Below are positions 54,377 through 59,632 of a stretch of 59,632 bases of DNA, piece by piece. A program made the translations under genes and the position numbers. Each line of letters starts with the position of its first letter. The first letter of the stretch is position 1. This DNA comes from Acetoanaerobium pronyense (GTDB lineage Bacteria; Bacillota; Clostridia; Peptostreptococcales; Filifactoraceae). The stretch is from NCBI RefSeq assembly GCF_017874355.1, contig NZ_JAGGLI010000015.1:1-59632 (forward strand), read 5' to 3'. The notes under the pieces are model-generated. The model did not search any database. It was not told the origin of the DNA and saw only the letters and a program-made list of their open reading frames with translations.

Positions 54377-56296
54377 CTATTCTATCTCTAAATATCGCGA
54401 TAAAAAATCTGCCATTTCAGGATAAGCTTCTGCTGCTAACTTATAGTATTTAAATGCTGACTTAAAATTTTCTTTATTTAAGTTTTCGTTATATAGATAC
54501 ATAAGAACCATGAACTTAGACTCTTGATCTGCTATATAATCATATTTTATGCTTATACCTTCAGTAAAATACATTTTCGGAACTAATTTTAATCCAACTT
54601 CTAGATATTTGTGGAATATATCTATATTTTCTTCTATCTTTTTATCTATTCCCGTGTTCTTAAATTCAGAACTTAACCTAAGAACCAAAGTTTCTAAAAT
54701 ATTTTTTAAAGTAAACTCATTTTTTAATGATAATTTTTCAAACTCTATATTTTTAACCCATTCAAATACTTTTAAATATAGCTCATTATATTTTACATTA
54801 TAGAAATGATTTATATAATAAAATATACTTGTTTTATTATATTTATTAAATAAATTAAGCTCTAATTTTTTGTTTTCACATATAAAAGAGAATATTTCCC
54901 CATAGTATATGTTTGGCTTCAAATAATCCATCCCTCTATACATTTGATTTGCTAATTTCATTTTCTCCTCAAATTGATTTTCACCAAGTAACTCATACTT
55001 ACAGTAAATCGAATAATCTTCTTCAACATCCGAAAATAGTTCTCTTATTTTATTTTTTTTATCCTTATCTAGCTTTTTTATTTCCTCTTCAATTAATTCA
55101 ATTAAATTGATTTTCAAGCTATCTTCTTCTATATCATCATATAATTTTCTTAACTCTTGAATCTTTTCTAGTTTTAAAAAGATTATAATATATAATCTTT
55201 TATTCGTGTTATCCAATCCAATTTCTTCTAGGTGTTTTAAGGCAATTTCATAGCTATTTTTATTAATATAGTATTTTGCCAAAAAAAACCTTATTTTTTT
55301 TATTGTTGCTTTATCATTACTATAAATTGCAATAGAATCATCTCTTGAAATTGGAAGTTCGTCAAATCTTTTAACCAGAGACAAATATTTTTCAGAATAT
55401 TTTTTCACACTTTCCAAATCTCCTAATCCTTGATTCGCATATATCATGTAAAAATATGCATCTATATAATCCTTTCTAATGCTTATAGCTTTTAAAGCTG
55501 CAGCAATAACTTCATCATATTTTTTTAAAGATAAACAATTTAATAAATGTACGCTAAATATAGAAAAATCTCGAAATTGAATTTCTTTTTTAGATTTCAT
55601 TAATAAATTATAGGCTTTTTTTGAAACTATATAGGCTTCTTCAATGTCGCCATACATATTATATGAAGTTGATAACTGAAAAAGATAATAGATATTTTCA
55701 GGATTTTTATCTAGTTCCTTAATTAATAAAGCTTTAGTTCTCTCAAATTTTCTATCCATTATTTCTTTGTCCATTATTATATATCCATAATGTCCAATAA
55801 TAACATCTAAATATTCTACTGGTTTTTTAAATATTGGTTGATTATGAACTATTCCTTCATACCTAAATTCTCCATCATTTCTAAATATTCTAGGAGTTGT
55901 CATGATAGAATATGAGTCTAAGTTTTTTATATTGGAGTAATTCTTAGCTTTTATAAATAAGGTATTAGCTTGGTATTTATTTGTGTTCTCTAAAAATTCT
56001 ATTAATTTCATTATGTTTTCTAGAGCTTCATCTGCATCTAGAATGAAAATCCACTCTCCCTTTGCATATGATATCGTAACATTTCTCATTCCTGAAAAAT
56101 CGTTAAACCACTTCTTGAAATATACTTTTCCCGTATATTTTTTAGCTATTTCTACAGTTTTATCTTCAGAACCAGTATCTACAATAATAAGTTCTACATC
56201 ATTTCTTTCAAGTATTGGCTTTAATGATTCAAGACATCTTTCTAAATGAAGTTCTTCATTTTTTACCATCATACAAATACTTAACATATATTCCAT
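54377..56296 (-). CDS. Family-2 glycosyltransferase with long TPR-like C-terminal region
   Basis: This is a 639-aa protein. The N-terminal GT-A domain (about 1-230) has LSICMMVKNEELHLERCLES, the DTGS motif, WFNDFSGMRNVTISYAKGEW and the DxD-type ILDADEAL near 90. The C-terminal 400 residues are helical repeats (for example LFQLSTSYNMYGDIEEAYIVSKKAY), TPR-like. This GT2-TPR layout is typical of transferases that modify flagellin in Gram-positive bacteria. The gene follows flagellin 2 after its terminator and starts the island. Confidence 0.88.
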   Translation of the reverse strand: MEYMLSICMMVKNEELHLERCLESLKPILERNDVELIIVDTGSEDKTVEIAKKYTGKVYFKKWFNDFSGMRNVTISYAKGEWIFILDADEALENIMKLIEFLENTNKYQANTLFIKAKNYSNIKNLDSYSIMTTPRIFRNDGEFRYEGIVHNQPIFKKPVEYLDVIIGHYGYIIMDKEIMDRKFERTKALLIKELDKNPENIYYLFQLSTSYNMYGDIEEAYIVSKKAYNLLMKSKKEIQFRDFSIFSVHLLNCLSLKKYDEVIAAALKAISIRKDYIDAYFYMIYANQGLGDLESVKKYSEKYLSLVKRFDELPISRDDSIAIYSNDKATIKKIRFFLAKYYINKNSYEIALKHLEEIGLDNTNKRLYIIIFLKLEKIQELRKLYDDIEEDSLKINLIELIEEEIKKLDKDKKNKIRELFSDVEEDYSIYCKYELLGENQFEEKMKLANQMYRGMDYLKPNIYYGEIFSFICENKKLELNLFNKYNKTSIFYYINHFYNVKYNELYLKVFEWVKNIEFEKLSLKNEFTLKNILETLVLRLSSEFKNTGIDKKIEENIDIFHKYLEVGLKLVPKMYFTEGISIKYDYIADQESKFMVLMYLYNENLNKENFKSAFKYYKLAAEAYPEMADFLSRYLEIE

Positions 56297-56318
56297 AGCT
56301 TCACCTGCTTTTTAAAAT

Positions 56319-56370
56319 TATATACTATAAAAAAAATCGGCATAAATGCCGATTTTCTTTATAGTATATA
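56319..56370 (-). terminator. Flagellin 2 terminator
   Basis: An inner AAAATCGGCAT/ATGCCGATTTT hairpin sits inside an outer TATATACTATAAA/TTTATAGTATATA stem (56319-56331 with 56358-56370), just after the flagellin stop. Confidence 0.88.
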
Positions 56371-56374
56371 ATGA

Positions 56375-57187
56375 CTATCTTAGTAATTGAAGAACTTGCT
56401 GAGGTAGCTGATTTGCTTGAGCAAGCATAGCTTGTGAAGCTTGTGCAAGTATGTTGCTCTTTGTAAATGAACTCATTTCTTTAGCCATGTCAGTATCTCT
56501 TAGTCTTGATTCTGCAGCTTGTAGATTTTCAGCTGAATTACCTAGATTTTTAATAGTATGCTCAAGTCTATTTTGAATGGCACCTAATTTAGATCTTTGA
56601 GCAGAAACATCTGTAATAGCTTGATTTACTGTAGATATTGCAGTTCCTGCTAAAGTAGCTGTTGAAACAGCTAAAGCATTTACTCCTAAAGATGCTGCAG
56701 ACATATTTCCTATTGAAACAGTTATAGCTTGTGATATATTAGCTCCTATATGGAATGTTTTATTTGTAAATGAACCACTTATTAGTTTTTGTGTATTAAA
56801 TTCTGTTCTTTTTGAAATTTCATCTATTTCTGCAGAAAGCTGAGTTAATTCATCTTTTATAGAAGTTCTATCAATTCCAACATTAGTATCATTAGCCGCC
56901 TGAACAGAAAGTTCTCTCATTCTTTGTAGCATAGCATGTACTTCGTCTAATGCACCCTCTGCTGTTTGAATTAGAGATATACCATCTTGAGCATTTTTAG
57001 AAGCCATGTTTAGTCCTCTAATTTGTCCTCTCATTTTTTCAGAGATAGATAGTCCAGCTGCGTCATCTCCAGCTCTATTTATTCTTTGTCCTGAAGAAAG
57101 TTTCTCTATCGATCTTCCCATTCCTCCAGAGTTGATTCCCATCGCTCTGTGAGAGTTCATAGCCATCATATTATTGTTTATAATCAT
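56375..57187 (-). CDS. Flagellin 2
   Basis: This 270-aa flagellin starts MIINNNMMAMNSHRAMG at 57187, with AGGAGG 8 nt upstream. A longer open frame to 57229 is leader sequence. D0/D1 (LSSGQRINRAGDDAAGLSI) and the C terminus ending LPQQVLQLLR are complete. The variable part (about 140-185) is Ser/Thr rich (AVSTATLAGTAISTV), offering O-glycosylation sites. The gene is preceded by csrA and fliW and followed by the sugar island. Translation should be controlled by CsrA, which is antagonised by FliW. Confidence 0.97.
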   Translation of the reverse strand: MIINNNMMAMNSHRAMGINSGGMGRSIEKLSSGQRINRAGDDAAGLSISEKMRGQIRGLNMASKNAQDGISLIQTAEGALDEVHAMLQRMRELSVQAANDTNVGIDRTSIKDELTQLSAEIDEISKRTEFNTQKLISGSFTNKTFHIGANISQAITVSIGNMSAASLGVNALAVSTATLAGTAISTVNQAITDVSAQRSKLGAIQNRLEHTIKNLGNSAENLQAAESRLRDTDMAKEMSSFTKSNILAQASQAMLAQANQLPQQVLQLLR

Positions 57188-57190
57188 ATC

Positions 57191-57228
57191 ATTTTCCTCC
57201 TTGAATTTTGTGATTGGCATCCTTGCCA
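57191..57228 (-). promoter_or_regulatory. Two CsrA-type binding sites in the flagellin 2 leader
   Basis: On the minus strand TGGCAAGGATGCCA (57215-57228) forms a 4-bp stem presenting AAGGAT in the loop. This is the CARGGAUG core of the CsrA consensus. A second GGA lies in the Shine-Dalgarno TTCAAGGAGGAAAATG (57191-57205). This two-site arrangement matches the Bacillus hag leader. Confidence 0.75.
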
Positions 57229-57240
57229 TCTAAGTTTTTT

Positions 57241-57278
57241 AGTTAAGACATCTCTCGGCCGAACAAGATATCTTAACT
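57241..57278 (-). other. 5' UTR hairpin of flagellin 2 mRNA
   Basis: AGTTAAGA (57271-57278 on the minus strand) pairs with TCTTAACT (57241-57248), extending to about 13-14 pairs with wobble. The loop contains the self-complementary CGGCCG. It lies between the sigma-28 start and the CsrA sites. A role in mRNA stability is a guess. Confidence 0.7.
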
Positions 57279-57288
57279 TACATAATAT

Positions 57289-57315
57289 ATATCGAAGGTG
57301 TTTTCAATTACTTTA
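57289..57315 (-). promoter_or_regulatory. Sigma-28 promoter of flagellin 2
   Basis: TAAA (57312-57315), 15 nt, then TTCGATAT (57289-57296) on the minus strand. Two mismatches in the -10 compared with GCCGATAT. Confidence 0.75.
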
Positions 57316-57409
57316 TACCTAAAATTAAAGTTTTTTTATTTTTTTTCTATATTTTTATATTATTATTTACAAATACATTTAAATATCAGTGTTTATAATC
57401 TTTGACAAC

Positions 57410-57634
57410 CTACTTAAATAAGTTTTTCAGAGTTTCTTTGTTGATTTTTTTAGAAGATTTTGCCGCTTTATTTTCTTCACTTACCTGCTCTATTACTTCT
57501 TTTCTCATTATCTCTATGCTTTTAGGTGCTTCTATTCCTATCTTTACTGTTCCGTCCCCTATATCTACAATTTTTATTTCAACATCTTCTCCTATCATTA
57601 TGCTTTCACCAGATTTTCGCTTTAGGACTAGCAT
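57410..57634 (-). CDS. csrA: Carbon storage / translational regulator CsrA
   Basis: CsrA is a small dimeric RNA-binding protein that blocks translation by occupying GGA motifs near start codons. The 74-aa product has [15 protein letters not shown] and [21 protein letters not shown]-type core strands. The C-terminal tail (about 55-74) is Lys-rich. It starts 1 nt after the fliW stop. It should repress flagellin 2 until FliW releases it. Confidence 0.96.
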   Translation of the reverse strand: MLVLKRKSGESIMIGEDVEIKIVDIGDGTVKIGIEAPKSIEIMRKEVIEQVSEENKAAKSSKKINKETLKNLFK

Positions 57635-58057
57635 CTACTCATCCCCCTTATAGAAGTAATGCTTCATAGGGTAATTGTCATCTAGTATTATTTGCTTAGC
57701 TTTTTTAGTTTTTGCATTTATTATGATTGGGGACTGGAGATTAGTTCTGATATCTTCCATTTTCTCAGATATTATTACTACTGTTTTTATAATCACATCT
57801 TCAGAGGATTCTAAGGATAGTTTTTCTATTACTATTTCTGGTATTTCAAATTCATAGGAGTCTATTGCATGAAAAGGATTCATTACAGTAAGGGAGAAGT
57901 CTTCTTCTATGGATTGTAGCCACTCTACAAATAAGTCTTCTTCTCTAATAAGGATATATTTTTTATATTCTTCAAATCCTAGTGGGCCTTTTTCAAATTC
58001 TATAATATCTTCTTCAGTGTACTCTATTTCTCCAAAATATTCGGTGAATATTTTCAT
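57635..58057 (-). CDS. fliW: Flagellar assembly factor FliW
   Basis: FliW binds flagellin and, when free, sequesters CsrA, coupling filament assembly to flagellin translation. The 140-aa product has the family pattern FTEYFGEIEYTEEDIIEFEKGPLGFEEYKKYILI at its N terminus and LQSPIIINAKTKKAKQIIL near the C terminus. The ATG at 58057 has AGGAGG 7 nt upstream; the open frame extends further but without a signal. Confidence 0.95.
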   Translation of the reverse strand: MKIFTEYFGEIEYTEEDIIEFEKGPLGFEEYKKYILIREEDLFVEWLQSIEEDFSLTVMNPFHAIDSYEFEIPEIVIEKLSLESSEDVIIKTVVIISEKMEDIRTNLQSPIIINAKTKKAKQIILDDNYPMKHYFYKGDE

Positions 58058-58130
58058 ATAAATTCCTCCTATCAATATGATAAAAGGCACCAAATTAAAA
58101 CTTTGGCACCTTCTAATATTATATACTATA

Positions 58131-59036
58131 TTATCTTAAAAAATCTATAAGGGTTGGCTGGATTATTCTTGCATTTACTGCTAACGATGCTCTATAGACA
58201 GCTTCAGAGCTTGTGAGCTGTATCATAGTCTCTGCAATATCTGTATCTCGAGTTTTTGAAAGCAAATCTTTAAGATTTATTGTCACATCTGCCATTCTCT
58301 CTTGCATAGTGTCTAGCATATTTACTTTTGATCCTACTTCACCTCTAACCTGAAGTACGGTTCTTAGGTTTTCGTCCATTTTTTCTATACTAGCCGAGGC
58401 TGCTGCATGGTCTCCTACATTTAGAGCATCCATAAGTTCCTTAATATCTTTAAGAAGCTTAGGCTCTCCCCCGTCATCTCCGAAGACCTTTGTGCCTGGT
58501 ATATTAACATCTACAAATTGAGAATCTCCCACTTGGTATTTTATAACTTCATCTTTTAAATTTACAATATCTAAAGCACCATTATATGTTCCATCATTTT
58601 GCAGAAGTGGTTTGTCAGTTTCATATCCGCTAAATATATGTCTTCCCATATAAGTATCATTACCAATCTGAATAAGATGATCTCTTAATTCCTTTACTTC
58701 TTGCTCTATCTTTTGGGTATCGTCCCCTTCAAGCACTCCATTTGCACCTGCTACTGCAAGCTCTCTTATCCTCTGTACTACAGAAGTTATTTCAATCATC
58801 GCAGATTCTGTTTTTTCAAGCCAAGATTTTGCTGCATCTGCATTATCTTTATACTGCACATTAAGATTAATATCTGACTCTAACCTTAGAGTTCTTGCCA
58901 CTTTGACTGGGTTATCAGAAGGTCTATGGAGATTTGTCATTGTAGTCAGATCATGATTCCATTTGTTCATACGATTAAGATTGTTATTTTGACCTCTCAT
59001 AGTCCTTGTTATCATCATAGAATTAGTTACTCTCAT
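58131..59036 (-). CDS. flgL: Flagellar hook-associated protein FlgL (HAP3)
   Basis: This 301-aa hook-filament junction protein is flagellin-like at both ends: MRVTNSMMITRTMRG and NDLTTMTNLHRPSDNPVKVAR at the N terminus, TRDTDIAETMIQLTSSEAVYRASLAVNARI at the C terminus. AGGAGG precedes the ATG. It is encoded directly after flgK. Confidence 0.95.
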   Translation of the reverse strand: MRVTNSMMITRTMRGQNNNLNRMNKWNHDLTTMTNLHRPSDNPVKVARTLRLESDINLNVQYKDNADAAKSWLEKTESAMIEITSVVQRIRELAVAGANGVLEGDDTQKIEQEVKELRDHLIQIGNDTYMGRHIFSGYETDKPLLQNDGTYNGALDIVNLKDEVIKYQVGDSQFVDVNIPGTKVFGDDGGEPKLLKDIKELMDALNVGDHAAASASIEKMDENLRTVLQVRGEVGSKVNMLDTMQERMADVTINLKDLLSKTRDTDIAETMIQLTSSEAVYRASLAVNARIIQPTLIDFLR

Positions 59037-59052
59037 CTACATGCCTCCTCTC

Positions 59053-59538
59053 TTATAGTCCTACTCTTCCCATACGGTTTATAATTACGTCTATCATTTC
59101 GTCAACTGTGGTTATCATCCTAGCAGATGCATTATATGCATGCTGATATTTAATCATATTTGACATTTCTTCGTCTAGATGGACTCCTGATACAGACATC
59201 CTATATATATCAATTTCTTCTGTTAGCATAGATTGATTTTCATGCATTCTTTTTGCTTGCTGAGTATCTACTCCAAGGGATGCTATTATAGTTTTTAATA
59301 TATCATCTGGTTTTCCTTCTCCTATTACAGTTGTTTTGGCAGGTGGCCCAATATAGTCAATTGTAAATGCAATCGATGTATTTCTTATTTCTAGCATTTT
59401 TAGAACGTTTCTATTATCATCTACTGCTGAAGTCTGACCTGCCGCAAGCTTAGTGGGGTCATTTAATAAATCAACATTTACGGATATATTTTTTGCACTT
59501 ATCTCGCTTGCTCCTCCTCCATTCGTGAAAAAAGGCAT
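59053..59538 (-). pseudogene. flgK: flgK, 3' part only (hook-associated protein 1)
   Basis: The visible ~160 residues are the FlgK C-terminal region. PFFTNGGGASEISAKNISVN starts where FlgK's D2/D1 return region usually does, and the C-terminal D0 helix (EEMSNMIKYQHAYNASARMI, IDVIINRMGRVGL) is complete. Homology stops at about 59538. The next 94 bases to the window edge, though still open in frame, translate to hydrophobic, Phe/Ile-rich sequence unlike FlgK. The remaining 400 or so residues are not visible here. Either an insertion interrupts the gene or the window ends at a junction. Confidence 0.7.
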
Positions 59539-59539
59539 T

Positions 59540-59632
59540 TGTAACTGGTAAAATAAAATGGAGAGATTTCGGCAAATAAAAATGGAGAAAAAATACTCAT
59601 AAAGTCTTTGAATCTTGTTAGAATACTTAAAG
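59540..59632. mobile_element. Possible insertion-sequence end inside flgK
   Basis: From TGTAAC at 59540 the sequence no longer fits FlgK. It contains a direct repeat about 23-24 bp apart: AAATAAAATGGAGA (59551-59564) and AAATAAAAATGGAGA (59574-59588), separated by GATTTCGGC. Short subterminal direct repeats of this kind and a TG terminus resemble IS21-family ends. No transposase is visible in the window, so this is tentative. Confidence 0.4.

Overview
This is a low-GC chromosomal segment from an anaerobic, flagellated Firmicute of the class Clostridia. The evidence is AT-rich codon use, strong AGGAGG-type ribosome binding sites, an A/V-type ATPase operon, clostridial flagellar gene order, sigma-28 (SigD) promoters, a Rex repressor and a UGA-containing selenoprotein peroxiredoxin. 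The combination resembles amino-acid-fermenting, selenium-using clostridia (an Acetoanaerobium/Peptoclostridium-like organism). That placement is an inference; no species is proven. Nearly all genes lie on the minus strand, so no replication origin or terminus switch is visible. No rRNA, tRNA or CRISPR array was found.

Left part (0.2-11.2 kb): rex is divergent from an ABC-F ATPase gene. The t6A tRNA-modification operon tsaE-tsaB-rimI-tsaD is split by an IscB element carrying an intact RuvC/HNH nuclease and an upstream folded region that should be its omega RNA. Next come an FMN-riboswitch-controlled riboflavin transporter (ribU) and tex with a small unknown partner.

Middle (11.5-33.5 kb): a chemoreceptor with an unusual 22-bp tandem repeat upstream; a first flagellin locus (FliS-like chaperone, flagellin, FlhB-C-like protein, FliK-like protein); a selenocysteine peroxiredoxin; degV; a sigma-28-driven yaaR; prfB with its programmed frameshift; secA; the hibernation factor gene; and a nine-gene A/V-type ATPase operon (H-C-I-K-F-E-A-B-D).

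33.5-41.4 kb: a dense cluster of DnaA-box-like 9-mers between the ATPase operon and a rhomboid protease gene; an M20 peptidase; an independently transcribed ~210-nt structured RNA that looks like the raiA-motif RNA; an aldehyde dehydrogenase; a diguanylate cyclase with a small membrane protein; and a LuxR-type response regulator.

Right part (41.5-59.6 kb): the late flagellar region. In transcription order (right to left) it runs flgK (3' part only), flgL, fliW, csrA and flagellin 2. Then comes a sugar island: two TPR-glycosyltransferases, an epimerase/aminotransferase/acetyltransferase trio, and a WbpA-B-D-E-like set for a diacetamido-uronic acid nucleotide sugar. It ends with flaG, fliD, fliS, a FlgN-like gene, two small genes and a yvyF-like gene. 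The flagellin 2 leader carries two CsrA-type sites next to csrA and fliW. The island between flagellin and flaG most likely builds the flagellin glycan. At the extreme right, flgK homology stops abruptly at a junction that looks like an insertion-sequence end.
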